From contig NZ_SCSK01000004.1 of assembly GCF_004297875.1 (NCBI RefSeq), positions 1 through 64,000 on the forward strand: DNA of 64,000 bases, read 5' to 3'. Shown piece by piece: positions 48,232 through 57,846 of the stretch; position 1 is the first letter of the stretch, and each line of letters starts with the position of its first letter. Under the pieces are notes generated by a model. It ran no database searches, had not been told where the DNA came from, and worked only from the letters and a program-made list of their open reading frames with translations. Source of the stretch: Pandoraea sp. (lineage in GTDB: Bacteria; Pseudomonadota; Gammaproteobacteria; Burkholderiales; Burkholderiaceae). The translations under genes were made by a program, and so were the position numbers.

Positions 48232-49556
48232 TGGCCGAGCCACCGCGCATCCGTTCGACGGGCCCACAAAAGCTCACGCGCACGCGCCGCAACCTGCTGC
48301 AGGTGGCGCTCGTCGTGCTGGTCGTCTCGATGATCGTCATCCTGGTGGCGCGGCACCTCTTCGGGCCGCATCAGACGCTCTCGCAACAGGCGGCCAAGCG
48401 GGCCCAGGACGCTCTGGCCAATCAACCCGCAGGGCGGCCTGAGGAGATGCGTGACCAGCTCGACCATCAGGAGCTAGTCGCGCTCGATAGGCTCCAGGCG
48501 CAGATCCGGGCGCGTCGCCCGCCCCCAGGCGCGCCTCCCGCGTCCGCCAGTGCGCCATCCGGTGCGGCGCGCCCCGGCCCGCTGCCGGCGCAGTTCCAGG
48601 TGCCGCCCACCGAGTCCAATGCCGACAAGCTCGCGCTCGCACGGGCGCAGAAAGTCCTGCAGACGCGCAGCATCGGCGCCTGGGAGGCCGACAGCCGTGG
48701 CGCCAAGCCCGCTGCGCCAGCCGATTCGACGCTCGATCTGCTCAAGCGCCTGGTGCCCTTCGCCCACGCGCATACCGCGCCAGGCGTCTCACCGGACGGC
48801 TCGCCCGAGGCAGCGCTCGCCCGCGCCGAGCTGGCGGCCGCCGGACAGGCCGGCCGCAGCGGCCAGGTTGCGGCCGACCGGCGCTGGCTCAGTGATGCGC
48901 AAGCGAGTGCCACGCACGACACCTACTCGCCGCTTGTCCCCAGCCCGGCGCAATCTCCCTACGCCCTCCTGGAAGGCGACGTCATCAAGGCGGTGGTGCT
49001 GCAAGCGATGAATACCGACAAACCCGGCACCGTGCGCGCGATGGTCATCCGAGATATCTATGACACGGTCAACGCGCGCGATGTGGTGATGCCGGCCGGC
49101 ACGGTGCTGATAGGCACACAGGACACCGACATTGCCGCGGGGCAGGACCGCATCCTCATGGCCTTTAACCGCGTGCGGTTTCCGAGCGGCGCCACGCTCA
49201 CGCTCGGCGGGCTGCCGGGCGCTGACGTGTCGGGCGCCGCGGGCCTGCCGGCGGACGAGGTCAATAGCCACTTCTGGGAACAGTTCGGCAGCAGTTTTCT
49301 CATTGCGGGGGTCGCGGCCCTGGCCGGCGGCAATTCATCGAGCAGAGGCGTGACGATCAACGTGTCCGGCGCGAACCCGGCCGGCTCGCTCTCGCAAGCC
49401 GCGGCGCAGGGGCTCTCGGATACTGTGCAGCACATCCTGCAGCGCAATCAGACCATCAAACCGACCCTGTCGGTCGACCCGGGTGACGAGATCACCATCA
49501 TCGTCACGCGCGAGATGGATCTGCCCCCGGACATCGTGAATCGGAACGCGTCATGA
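48231..49556 (+). CDS. trbI: VirB10/TrbI-type core protein
   Basis: A 441-residue envelope-spanning protein: cytoplasmic tail, one inner-membrane helix near 22-40, a Pro/Ala-rich periplasmic linker (about 80-220), then the TrbI beta-barrel domain with SPYALLEGDVIKAVVLQAMNTDKPG, AGTVLIGTQDTDIAAGQDRILMAFNRVRFPSG and DPGDEITIIVTREMDL. It forms the outer-membrane pore with VirB9. One-base overlap with virB9 and four-base overlap with the next gene. Confidence 0.9.
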   Translation: MAEPPRIRSTGPQKLTRTRRNLLQVALVVLVVSMIVILVARHLFGPHQTLSQQAAKRAQDALANQPAGRPEEMRDQLDHQELVALDRLQAQIRARRPPPGAPPASASAPSGAARPGPLPAQFQVPPTESNADKLALARAQKVLQTRSIGAWEADSRGAKPAAPADSTLDLLKRLVPFAHAHTAPGVSPDGSPEAALARAELAAAGQAGRSGQVAADRRWLSDAQASATHDTYSPLVPSPAQSPYALLEGDVIKAVVLQAMNTDKPGTVRAMVIRDIYDTVNARDVVMPAGTVLIGTQDTDIAAGQDRILMAFNRVRFPSGATLTLGGLPGADVSGAAGLPADEVNSHFWEQFGSSFLIAGVAALAGGNSSSRGVTINVSGANPAGSLSQAAAQGLSDTVQHILQRNQTIKPTLSVDPGDEITIIVTREMDLPPDIVNRNAS

Positions 49557-50359
49557 GACGTTTATTGACTTCGATCGGCACCGCGCTGTGCCTCTTGTGT
49601 CCCCCTGCCCTGGCGGGCGCCGCACCGGCCCACGCAACGCCCGCGCTGTACAACTTCGCCTGGACGATCGATGGGAGCGGCCCGGTCGCGCCCATTCAGG
49701 TGTTCGACGATGGCCAGCAGATCTACCTTCAGTTCCAGACGGGCGCGCCCATCCCGGCGATTTTTGCGGACACGCCAGGCGGGGCGATCCTGCTGGCCTG
49801 GAAGTCGGAGCCACCCTATGTGGTGATCGCCCATCTGGAGTCGCACCTGAGTTTTCGGCTGGGGCGGCAGCATGTACGCGCCTGGCGCCCGCCGGTTGCG
49901 GGCCCCGAGGGGGTTGCGTTCGGCGCCGCCGCGCCGGTCCATGAGGGTGGCGCCGCCGCCTTGGCGGTCACGCCCGATCAGCTGCGCGCCAAACGCACCC
50001 GGGAAGACGCCGCGACGCACGATACGTCCTTCGAGCGCGCGACCACGCCCACCGGCCCGGTCGCGCGCTCCTATGCGCTGCTCGCGCAGGATGGCACGGT
50101 CGCCATGGCGCTCGCGCGCTGGGCGGGCATGGCCGGTTGGACCGTCTCGTGGGATGTCTCGATCGCGGCGCCGATCACCGCCCCCAGCGAGCCGCTGGGG
50201 GCCGGCCGCTTCGTGCCGGCCGTGCAGGCGGTCCTCACCGCCTTGCGGCAGGCCGGTTATCCGCTGAACGCCGTTTTTGGAGATCGCCACGTGCGCATCT
50301 ATGAACTGACCTCCCCCTCGACCACTACCACCACGACCACCGCGGAGACGCTGCGATGA
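49553..50359 (+). CDS. VirB9-domain/TcpQ-domain chimeric exported protein
   Basis: A 268-residue protein with a signal peptide (to about 28). Residues about 32-125 repeat the C-domain of VirB9: YNFAWTIDGSGPVAPIQVFDDG aligns with the VirB9 stretch NFDYRIEGDAPFRPTMVFDDG and continues through the same strand pattern. The C-terminal part (about 170-255, VARSYALLAQDGTVAMALARW...GYPLNAVFGDRHVRIYEL) looks like the TcpQ/PilL domain, which in type IVb pili supports the secretin. It overlaps virB10 and the next gene by four bases each. The fusion physically links conjugation core and pilus secretin modules; function is inferred. Confidence 0.72.
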   Translation: MRRLLTSIGTALCLLCPPALAGAAPAHATPALYNFAWTIDGSGPVAPIQVFDDGQQIYLQFQTGAPIPAIFADTPGGAILLAWKSEPPYVVIAHLESHLSFRLGRQHVRAWRPPVAGPEGVAFGAAAPVHEGGAAALAVTPDQLRAKRTREDAATHDTSFERATTPTGPVARSYALLAQDGTVAMALARWAGMAGWTVSWDVSIAAPITAPSEPLGAGRFVPAVQAVLTALRQAGYPLNAVFGDRHVRIYELTSPSTTTTTTTAETLR

Positions 50360-50889
50360 GAGCGCTGTTGCCCCTCCTTTTGATCTGCAGCCTGACCGGC
50401 GTGACGCGGGCCGCCTGGGCGGACCCCGCGATCCATATCGCGCCCTATCGTCCGCCGGCGCCACCTGCGCCCGCTTCAGCGCCCCCGTTGATCGCTTCGC
50501 CGGCGCCCGCGCCATCGGAGGGCGATCGTGCCGTCAAGGCGGTCGTGGCTGCCGCGCCCTCGATGCCGGCCGCGGTGGCGTCGCGCAGGCCTCTCTCTGC
50601 ACCCGACGCTAAGCCGGCGCTCGTGGCGTTTTCCGTACGCGCCGGTCAGGACCTAACCACCGCACTGGGCGCCTGGCTCAAGGGCGCCGGCTGGACGCTC
50701 GACTGGCAAGCCCAGGGCGCGAGCCCGGGGCGCCTGCGGCACTTCGTCGCCGACGCCGATTGGGCGACCCGGCCGGCGTCGGTGCCGGACCTGCTGCGCC
50801 GCACGCTCGCCGGCCTGGGCGTGCGCGCTCAGGTGCTCGATGCCGACAAGCGCGTGGTGGTGCGCAACGATAATTTCTCGGAGGAATAA
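50356..50889 (+). CDS. TcpQ-domain pilus protein (PilL-like)
   Basis: A 177-residue exported protein: signal peptide (to about 22), Pro/Ala-rich linker (about 30-75), then a TcpQ-type domain FSVRAGQDLTTALGAWLKGAGWTLDWQA...VPDLLRRTLAGLGVRAQVLDADKRVVVRN. R64-type thin-pilus loci begin with pilL, which ends in such a domain, and it is followed by the PilN secretin, as here. Probably a secretin chaperone or outer-membrane partner. Confidence 0.75.
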   Translation: MRALLPLLLICSLTGVTRAAWADPAIHIAPYRPPAPPAPASAPPLIASPAPAPSEGDRAVKAVVAAAPSMPAAVASRRPLSAPDAKPALVAFSVRAGQDLTTALGAWLKGAGWTLDWQAQGASPGRLRHFVADADWATRPASVPDLLRRTLAGLGVRAQVLDADKRVVVRNDNFSEE

Positions 50890-50894
50890 GAATA

Positions 50895-52451
50895 ATGCGA
50901 CCGACTCGCCGACTGACTCGCCTTAGCCTGCTCCTGGCGACCCTGGGCCTCGCCTCCTGCGCCAATTTCGCGCCGCTCTCGCAACAGGCGCACAACCAAC
51001 TCGCGCCGCTCGCGCAAGACGCCAAGCAATTCGCCGCGGCGCGCGACGTGGTCGAGAACGTCACTGGCGCCGGGCCTGGTCCGCTCGTGCACGAAGTGGA
51101 TGTCCCGGATCCAGCCGATACGGTTTCCCTGTCGGTGCAGCAGGCCTCGTTCTATGCGCTCGCGCAATCGATCGCCACGCAGCACGGTTACACCGTGGCC
51201 GTGCTCGACGGCGTGAATCCGCTCAGGACGGTCAACATCGACTTCAGGGGGCTCACGTTCGACGCGGCGATGCGCTACATCGGCCTGGTGGCGGGGTACG
51301 TGGCGGTGATCAACCCTGACGCCCACACCGTCACCTTCGCCAAGACGGCCACCTACACTTTCCGCCTGCCCACGGGCCTGATGCACAAGATGGAAGCGGA
51401 CTTCAAGGTCGGGGGCGATCCCACCCAAGGCGGCGGCCAGGGCAGTACCGGTAGCACGTCCGGCGGCTCCACTTCGGGCGGTAGCGGCGGCACCAGTGGG
51501 CCGACGCTCTCGGCCAAGTTCACGGTGTCGGGCAACAACAAGCAGGCCGACACCAGCGGCCTGCAAACCTACCTGCAGCAGCAAGGCGGTCAAGGGGCCC
51601 AGGTATTGGTGTTTCCGGCCTCGGGTTTCGTGACCGTGCGGGGCAATGCGGTCGCGCTGCGCCGGATCCACGAATTCCTGCAGACCTACACGCAGGACGC
51701 GATGCGTCAGGTCCAGATCCAGGCCTCGCTCATCGAAGTGTCGCTCAACGACACGCTCCAATACGGCATCCAGTGGAACAAGATCCTCAACGCCGCGGGG
51801 ACCAAATCGATCGGCTACAACACCACGGGCGCGGTCAGTAACGCAGCGCTCAACGTCAATCTCACTACGGCGTCCATCACCGCCATCATGAAGGCGCTGG
51901 AAGACTACACGAGCGTCAAGGTCGTCTCGCAGCCGTCGCTGGTGGCCGCCAATCACACCGCAGCCACCAAATTCGACGGGGTGCAGGACCCGTACCTGCC
52001 CTCGGTCAACACCACCCTCTCGTCGGGGACCGGCGGCTTTTCTCAAACGTCCGGCTCGGTCGCCTACGCGCTCAACGGCGTGAGCTTCTCGGTCACCGCC
52101 GACATCCTGTCGAACCAGGAAGTGTCGTTGCGCCTGGTGCCCGTCTCCAACACGGTCGGCACGATGCAGACGTTCCTCAACGGCCAGATTCAGGCGCCGG
52201 TGATGTCGACCAAGCAGTCGCTGATGCAAGTGCTGGTGCCCACCGGCTATACGGTGGTGCTCGCCGGCGACCGCTATATGAGCGGCAATGACGGCACGCA
52301 AGGGATCCCGGGCGTCGCGCGCCTGCCCGGCGTGGGCCGAGCGCTCTCGGGGGTGAACGACGTCAACGCCGCGCGCGAGAACGTGCTGCTCCTGCAGGTG
52401 CAGATCGTACCGGCGCCGTCCTTTGAAACCCTGGTGGGCGAGGCGATCTGA
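50895..52451 (+). CDS. pilN: PilN-family type IVb pilus secretin
   Basis: A 518-residue outer-membrane lipoprotein secretin through which the pilus passes. It has lipobox GLASC (Cys22), an N-domain with VSLSVQQASFYALAQSIATQHGY, a Gly/Ser/Thr-rich linker near 175-205, a second N-domain, and the secretin core from about 270: RQVQIQASLIEVSLNDTLQYGIQW, VVSQPSLVAANHTAATKF and GVARLPGVGRALSG, with the usual late VLLLQVQIVPA. The one-base overlap with pilO2 shows coupling. Confidence 0.9.
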   Translation: MRPTRRLTRLSLLLATLGLASCANFAPLSQQAHNQLAPLAQDAKQFAAARDVVENVTGAGPGPLVHEVDVPDPADTVSLSVQQASFYALAQSIATQHGYTVAVLDGVNPLRTVNIDFRGLTFDAAMRYIGLVAGYVAVINPDAHTVTFAKTATYTFRLPTGLMHKMEADFKVGGDPTQGGGQGSTGSTSGGSTSGGSGGTSGPTLSAKFTVSGNNKQADTSGLQTYLQQQGGQGAQVLVFPASGFVTVRGNAVALRRIHEFLQTYTQDAMRQVQIQASLIEVSLNDTLQYGIQWNKILNAAGTKSIGYNTTGAVSNAALNVNLTTASITAIMKALEDYTSVKVVSQPSLVAANHTAATKFDGVQDPYLPSVNTTLSSGTGGFSQTSGSVAYALNGVSFSVTADILSNQEVSLRLVPVSNTVGTMQTFLNGQIQAPVMSTKQSLMQVLVPTGYTVVLAGDRYMSGNDGTQGIPGVARLPGVGRALSGVNDVNAARENVLLLQVQIVPAPSFETLVGEAI

Positions 52452-53650
52452 TGAAACTGCCTATCAAGCTGCATCAGCGTCTTGACTCGGGCACGGCCAT
52501 CGGGCGGCGCCGGCGGTGGACGGCTGAGGCGAAGCCGGCAGCGGGGCCGATCTATCTGCGCACCGAGACGGGCGGTGTGCAGCGCGACTACTGCCTGTCC
52601 GAGCAAGATCGCGTGAGCCTGCTGGAAGCGGTGCCGGCGGCCGCGCCGATCGTGTCGTTCTCGGATCAGGACCGGTGCCTGCTGGTGCCGCCCACCGCCT
52701 TCCGGCGCACGGTCGCGCGCACCATCGCGCGCAGTTTCGGGGAGACCACTCGCCATATCCGCGCGCGGCGCGACACCGCCGTGTTCGCCACGCCAGCCAG
52801 CCGCCTGCAGGGCCTGGAGCAACCCGTCATGCCGGGCGTGGCGGTGCTGCATGCGCTACTCAAGACGCGCCGGCCCACGCAGTTGCCGGCCGTGGTCGGC
52901 TTTGCCGTCGGGGATCCGCAAGACACCCTCTTGATCCAGTTCGTCCTCGATGAGGCTGGCCAGCTCGACCGGCTGCAGGTAGTGCCCCGCATCAGCCAGG
53001 ACAGCATCGCCCGCACCCTGCGCTCGTTCGCCTCGGGCGCCAAGATAGCGATCAAGGGTGCCGATCGGGAACTCTCCGACGCGCAGGTCATGATCTTTAC
53101 CAGCGAGGAGCTGCGCGGCGCCTTGGCGCGCGTGCCCGCCTATCCGCGCACGGGCGACGTGGTCGGGATTCCCAGCACGACGGTGCGCTGGCTCGCGCAG
53201 GCCGCGGCGGGTGCCGCTTGCTGCGCCCTGATCGCCTGGTCCGGCTGGCAGGCCTGGCAGGTCAAGCGCTTGAGCCAGCAGCTCGCGGTGAGTCAGGCGA
53301 TGGTGGCCCACTCGCTCGATGCCATCCGTACGCTCGCCCGCACGCGCTTCGATGCGTTCACGGCGCTCGCCAGCATCGATTCGACGCCGGCGCTGGCGCG
53401 CGCGGCGCGCCTGGTGGTGCCGGGCGGCCACGTCGACATCCAGATCGATCGCGAGCGCGGCATGACCCTCACCACCCACGTGCCGCTGGGCGACGATCCG
53501 CGCCAGGTGCGCTTACCCGCTCCACTCGGTGCGCCCTGCCATGAAGCGCCCCCGGCCATTACCTCAACTCTCTCCGAGATCGACCTCACCTATGCGTGTC
53601 CGACTGTATCTGATGCTGCTCTTGGTGCTATGTTCCGCGCTCGCCGTTGA
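52451..53650 (+). CDS. pilO: PilO2-family type IVb pilus protein
   Basis: A 399-residue inner-membrane protein. A cytoplasmic domain of about 240 residues (YCLSEQDRVSLLEAVPAAAPIVSFSDQDRCLLVPPTAF...) precedes one helix near 248-266 (AAAGAACCALIAWSGWQAWQ) and a periplasmic domain, the layout of R64 PilO. It would connect the assembly ATPase platform with the periplasmic parts. Its 3' end overlaps the next gene. Confidence 0.8.
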   Translation: MKLPIKLHQRLDSGTAIGRRRRWTAEAKPAAGPIYLRTETGGVQRDYCLSEQDRVSLLEAVPAAAPIVSFSDQDRCLLVPPTAFRRTVARTIARSFGETTRHIRARRDTAVFATPASRLQGLEQPVMPGVAVLHALLKTRRPTQLPAVVGFAVGDPQDTLLIQFVLDEAGQLDRLQVVPRISQDSIARTLRSFASGAKIAIKGADRELSDAQVMIFTSEELRGALARVPAYPRTGDVVGIPSTTVRWLAQAAAGAACCALIAWSGWQAWQVKRLSQQLAVSQAMVAHSLDAIRTLARTRFDAFTALASIDSTPALARAARLVVPGGHVDIQIDRERGMTLTTHVPLGDDPRQVRLPAPLGAPCHEAPPAITSTLSEIDLTYACPTVSDAALGAMFRARR

Positions 53651-54098
53651 GCAAGGGCTGGCCTGGCGCGCGCAGCAGGCCGCCTTGCGCGCCGGCATCG
53701 CCGCCGCCCGCGCGCAATGGGTGCATGCGCAGGTCGCCACGCGCGGGTTGCGCCAACGCCTGAAAGGTGCCGCGGCAAGCCCCGCGCCGCGCGTGGACGT
53801 GTCGCTCGCGCGCGCGACGGTGCGCCTGCGAGAGCTGGCGCTGGCCGACCTGATCCGGCTGGGCGCCGTGACGGTGGGCAACTTCCGCGGCCGCAACGGC
53901 GCGGCCCCGGTGGCGAGCGTGCGGCAGACCACGATGAGCGGCCTCTCATTCGTCCCGGTGAGGTGCGAAGGCACCTACACCGATATCGAGGGGCTGCTGC
54001 GCTTTATCGCCGCCCTGGCCTCGCATGGCACGGCGCTGTCGCACGCCGCGTTCACGGGCGACAAATTCGTATTGGACCTGGAAGTCTACGGGACCTGA
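53592..54098 (+). CDS. GspM/PilO-like small bitopic protein
   Basis: A 168-residue protein with one N-terminal helix (RLYLMLLLVLCSALAVEQGLAW), an Ala/Arg coiled coil (25-90) and a ferredoxin-like domain with TTMSGLSFVPVRCEGTYTDIEGLLRFIAAL, resembling GspM or type IVa PilO. The overlap with pilO2 depends on the start: 53592 is preferred, 53541 is possible. It holds the place of pilP in R64, but the PilP-like gene here is farther on (60759). Confidence 0.65.
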   Translation: MRVRLYLMLLLVLCSALAVEQGLAWRAQQAALRAGIAAARAQWVHAQVATRGLRQRLKGAAASPAPRVDVSLARATVRLRELALADLIRLGAVTVGNFRGRNGAAPVASVRQTTMSGLSFVPVRCEGTYTDIEGLLRFIAALASHGTALSHAAFTGDKFVLDLEVYGT

Positions 54099-54108
54099 GG
54101 AGAAGGCA

Positions 54109-56007
54109 ATGGCTTATGCAATGGAAGAGGCGACCCGCGCCGGGCAAGCGCCCGCGACGAGCGCCCCGGGGGTGGTGCTGGCGTTCGGTAGAGAGCCTAA
54201 AGACGGGAAGGAAGACCGCTTCACGCAGGTCCTGCGCGAATTCGGCATGAAAGAGACCCACATTCGGGCCGTGCAGCAACGTCAGGCACTCACCAATGAG
54301 TCGCTCACCGACATCATGTGCTCGGCCGACTACGGGTTTCTCACGCCCGAGAAGATCGCCCAGGTCAACGCCCGGATGGACGGTCTGGCGTATTTGCCGC
54401 CGGCGGCCATCGACGAGATCGACCCGGAGCGCATCCCCCAGGCGGCCTGGCCCACCGAGTTCCGGCACTGGGTGCCGATCGACTACGACGCAGCTGCGCA
54501 ATGCCTGACGGTGGCCATCTCCGAGATCGAGCAGGAGAACATTGCCAAGACGGCGTTGCCGGACTACCTCGTGCGGTACCGGATCGCCTCGCACCGCACG
54601 ATCCAGAGCATTTACCGGCAGTGTTTCGCACGTACCGAGGCCGCGTTCGATGTGGCGTATGGGCGCATGCGCGAACTGATGGGCCGCGAGGACGATCCGG
54701 ACGCCGCGGCGGCCCTGGGCGAGCTCATCATGACGCTCATCCGTCACGCCTGCTACATGCAGGCGAGCGATATCGGCTTGACACCGATGGCCACCAGCAC
54801 CGGCGCGATGGTGCGCCTCAAAGTGGGCGGGGTGGGCGACTTCTTCCGCTTTCTCGAATGGCCGATCTGGAAACGGATCATCACCTATCTGATCACCCGC
54901 TCCGGGCGCCAGGAGAAGCTGCGCGACGAGCCGGTGGACGGCAAGATCGAATTCACGTCGGCGCAAGAGAAGAAATACGCGGAAATCAAGCACCGTTACG
55001 CGTTCCGGGTCTCGCTCACCCGCCAGGTCGAGAGTCCCGAGAACGAATTCACCACCGTGGTGATCCGGATCCTGGACAAGGACGCGGAGGCGGCCGAACT
55101 CGACCAGATCGGCATGGATCCGCACACGCTCCAGCGTTTGCGCGGCTATATGCAGGCCGATCACGGGATTTTTCTCACTACGGGGCCGACCGGCTCCGGC
55201 AAGACCTCGGCGATCTATGCGCTACTCAATGAGGTCGATCCGATCGAGCGCTGGGTGCAGTCCTCGGAGCGCCCGATCGAATACCGCAAGGGTTCGTGGA
55301 TTCAGTACCAGGTGCCGGGACATAAGGACGAGGGTGAGGCCGCGCAGCTCCTGCTCAAAGGCATCCTGCGCAACGCGCCGAACATCATTCTGAACGGCGA
55401 GACGCGCGATGCGGAAATCGCCGCGCTGATGCTGGAGATGGCCAACACGGGCCACTTGACGCTATCCACCCAGCATAACAACCGGGCCGAGACCGCCCTC
55501 ACGAGGCTCAAGAATTTCGGCGTGGACATGACCGATGTGGCGGCGGTGCTCCTGGGCATCCTCGCGCTGCGCCTGGTGCGCAAGCTCTGCACCCGTTGCT
55601 CGGTGCCGGATGCGCGGGAGGCGACCCGCCATCTGCTGCGCCATGACTGGCTGGCCGACACGCCGCACCGGCCGCGCCGGGCCGGTCCCGGTTGCCGCCA
55701 TTGCAATCACACCGGCTATCGCGGGCGGCAACTGGTCTACGAGCTGCTGCACGTCGACCCCCAGGTGCGTCGGCTGATCGAGCGGCAGGCGCTGCCTTCG
55801 GAGATCGCCGCGGCGGGTTTGCCGCCCCACCGCCGCATGACCGCCAGCGCCTTGCGCCTGCTCTCGGCCGGCATCACGTCGCATGAAGCGATCGCCTCGA
55901 TCCTGGCCACCGAAGTCGAAGAAGCGCCCGACGACTATCAGCCTGGAGAAAACGCCTGGCTCCAGTCGCCTTATGCCTCCCATGCCGACGGGGAGGCCGC
56001 GTCATGA
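54109..56007 (+). CDS. pilQ: PilQ-type pilus assembly ATPase (GspE/PilB family)
   Basis: A 632-residue secretion ATPase that extends the pilus. An N-terminal MshE-like domain (about 40-190) precedes the ATPase: Walker A TGPTGSGKTSA near 358, an Asp-box-like VQSSERPIEYR, Walker B NIILNGETRD, and the His box TGHLTLSTQHNNRAETALTRL. A zinc-binding C-terminus shows LCTRC...GCRHCNHTGYRGRQLVYELL. The start at 54109 has GAGGAGAAGG upstream. It overlaps pilR by four bases. Confidence 0.9.
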   Translation: MAYAMEEATRAGQAPATSAPGVVLAFGREPKDGKEDRFTQVLREFGMKETHIRAVQQRQALTNESLTDIMCSADYGFLTPEKIAQVNARMDGLAYLPPAAIDEIDPERIPQAAWPTEFRHWVPIDYDAAAQCLTVAISEIEQENIAKTALPDYLVRYRIASHRTIQSIYRQCFARTEAAFDVAYGRMRELMGREDDPDAAAALGELIMTLIRHACYMQASDIGLTPMATSTGAMVRLKVGGVGDFFRFLEWPIWKRIITYLITRSGRQEKLRDEPVDGKIEFTSAQEKKYAEIKHRYAFRVSLTRQVESPENEFTTVVIRILDKDAEAAELDQIGMDPHTLQRLRGYMQADHGIFLTTGPTGSGKTSAIYALLNEVDPIERWVQSSERPIEYRKGSWIQYQVPGHKDEGEAAQLLLKGILRNAPNIILNGETRDAEIAALMLEMANTGHLTLSTQHNNRAETALTRLKNFGVDMTDVAAVLLGILALRLVRKLCTRCSVPDAREATRHLLRHDWLADTPHRPRRAGPGCRHCNHTGYRGRQLVYELLHVDPQVRRLIERQALPSEIAAAGLPPHRRMTASALRLLSAGITSHEAIASILATEVEEAPDDYQPGENAWLQSPYASHADGEAAS

Positions 56008-57197
56008 AATGCATCTATCGCTTCACGGCCATGACGGCCCGCCAGCGCAAGGTGAGCGCCTTGATCGCCTCCGAGTCCCTCGACTATGCGTATTACGCGA
56101 TCCGCCAGATGGGCTTTAGTCAACCGACAGCGCACCTGGACGTGGTCGAGACGGTGAAGGAGGCGTTCGGCGCGAAAATCGACGCGCGAGAGCTCGCCCG
56201 CTTCTATGCGACGCTGGGCGAGCGCTTGGCCAATGGGGGCGAGTTGCTGGCGCAGTTGGAGGACGCCTCCGATTACCTGCTCGATGGGCGCCTCAAGAGC
56301 GCCGTGGCGATCTTTGCGGCCGGCATCGAGGAGGGCCGCCCGCCGGGCGCCGCCATGCGCGCGGCCGGGTTCGAGGCGCGCGACGCGATGGTGGTGGGCG
56401 CACGAGCGCAGGCCGCGCAACTGCCGCAGGCGCTGCTCGATCTGGGTCAGGAAGTGGAAGACCGGCACGAGCTGGCCCTGCAGATGCGCAGCGTCTTTCG
56501 CGGCGTGAAGATCACGCTCGGGCTCATGTACGCCTTCATTCCCGTGGAGATCGGGTTCGTCGCGCCCAGCATGACGCGCCTCTTTAGCGCGAGCCTGGGG
56601 CTGGGGCAGCGGATGCCCGCTTACGCGCGGGCGTTTTGTGGCTTCGCGGCCTGGTGCAACGCGCACGCGCTGCTCTCGCTCGCCGGCTATGTGGCCCTGC
56701 CCTTGGGGCTGATGGCCCTGGCGAGACGCCCCTTCCTGCGCGAACTGGTCACCCGCATCAAGCCGGTCCAGCGCCTGACGGAGACGCTGGAGCACGCGAG
56801 CCTGTGGGCCACCTATGGAGTGATGTACGCGGCGGGCATCGCCCCGGAAGATATTTTTAGAACGCTCGCCCCCACCGTGCGCCGCGAAGCGACGCAGATC
56901 GCGCTCTTGCGTGCGGCCAAGGCGACCAGCGCCGGCACGGATCTCGCCTCGGCGGTGGCCCACGCGGGTTTCTCGACGCGGGTGGTGGCCAATTTCAGGT
57001 CGGCCACGCGTTCCGGGGAACTGGCCAAGGGCTTGCAGCAATTTACCCGGCACCTCAAGAGCGACGCGAAGTTGATGACTGCGCGTCTGCAACAAAACGC
57101 CAATCTGGTCAGCCTCGCGCTCACGACCGGTTTGGTGTTCGTCATGTTCATGCTCACCTATTACCCCAGTGTCGCCACCATGCTTCACAGCCTTTGA
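56004..57197 (+). CDS. pilR: PilR-type inner-membrane platform protein (GspF family)
   Basis: A 397-residue polytopic protein that forms the platform on which pilins are assembled. Duplicated T2SSF domains are visible: ELARFYATLGERLANGGELLAQLEDA and the later LEHASLWATYGVMYAAGIAPEDIFRTLA, each followed by helices. KGLQQFTRHLKSDAKLMTARLQQNANLVSLALTTGLVFVMFML is the usual ending. Partner of PilQ, upstream and overlapping. Confidence 0.88.
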   Translation: MKCIYRFTAMTARQRKVSALIASESLDYAYYAIRQMGFSQPTAHLDVVETVKEAFGAKIDARELARFYATLGERLANGGELLAQLEDASDYLLDGRLKSAVAIFAAGIEEGRPPGAAMRAAGFEARDAMVVGARAQAAQLPQALLDLGQEVEDRHELALQMRSVFRGVKITLGLMYAFIPVEIGFVAPSMTRLFSASLGLGQRMPAYARAFCGFAAWCNAHALLSLAGYVALPLGLMALARRPFLRELVTRIKPVQRLTETLEHASLWATYGVMYAAGIAPEDIFRTLAPTVRREATQIALLRAAKATSAGTDLASAVAHAGFSTRVVANFRSATRSGELAKGLQQFTRHLKSDAKLMTARLQQNANLVSLALTTGLVFVMFMLTYYPSVATMLHSL

Positions 57198-57210
57198 TTC
57201 AAGGACCCTC

Positions 57211-57846
57211 ATGATGAAAAAACTCCCCTCTGCCCTTTGGCGCCAAGCCGCGCGGCGTACCCGCCGCGGCCGGCGCGCCCTGCAACGCGGCTTCACGCTG
57301 GTCGAAATGCTGATGGTCATGGCGGTGATCGCCGTGGTCACCGCGATGATCGCCATCGCCTACAACGGTAGCAGCTCCAAAGGCCTGGCGATGGTCTCGG
57401 ACGCGCAAACCCTGGCCCAGGGCTTTCTGCGCGCCAAGCAGGACATGGGCTGCTACCCCAATGCGCCGTCCGTCTTGTGGTCCGGCACGCTCGCGACCGC
57501 CGGGAATATGGTTTGCGGTGTCGACGGCACCCAGGTGTGGGATGGCCCTTACGTGAACGCCCTGCCCACCGATGCCGCGACGGGCGACGTCGAGCTGCCG
57601 GGCGTGAGCGCCGGGGTGCTGGCGACGATCGCCAGCGAAGCGACGCCCGCCACGAGCCTGGGGGTCTACTACTTCATCCACGTGATCGATGTGCCCAACG
57701 ACATCGTGACGGCGGCCTTGCTCAAATGCAATGGCAGCAAGGCCACCACCGCGACCTTTCAGCAAGGGTCGTGCCGCGGCACGCTGGGCGCCGGCGCGGG
57801 GGCGCTGGGCACCTTCGACTACAAGATCGAAGAGACGTCGAGCTGA
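57211..57846 (+). CDS. pilS: PilS-type major type IVb prepilin
   Basis: A 211-residue prepilin. A long basic leader (about 29 residues, typical of type IVb) ends in QRG/FTLVEMLMVMAVIAVVTAM, with the Gly before the cut and Glu at position 5. The mature protein has paired cysteines (MGCYPN, NMVCGV, LLKCNG, GSCRG), as in PilS of R64. The start is the ATG at 57211. No prepilin peptidase gene is in the window. The stop overlaps the next start (TGATG). Confidence 0.88.
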   Translation: MMKKLPSALWRQAARRTRRGRRALQRGFTLVEMLMVMAVIAVVTAMIAIAYNGSSSKGLAMVSDAQTLAQGFLRAKQDMGCYPNAPSVLWSGTLATAGNMVCGVDGTQVWDGPYVNALPTDAATGDVELPGVSAGVLATIASEATPATSLGVYYFIHVIDVPNDIVTAALLKCNGSKATTATFQQGSCRGTLGAGAGALGTFDYKIEETSS

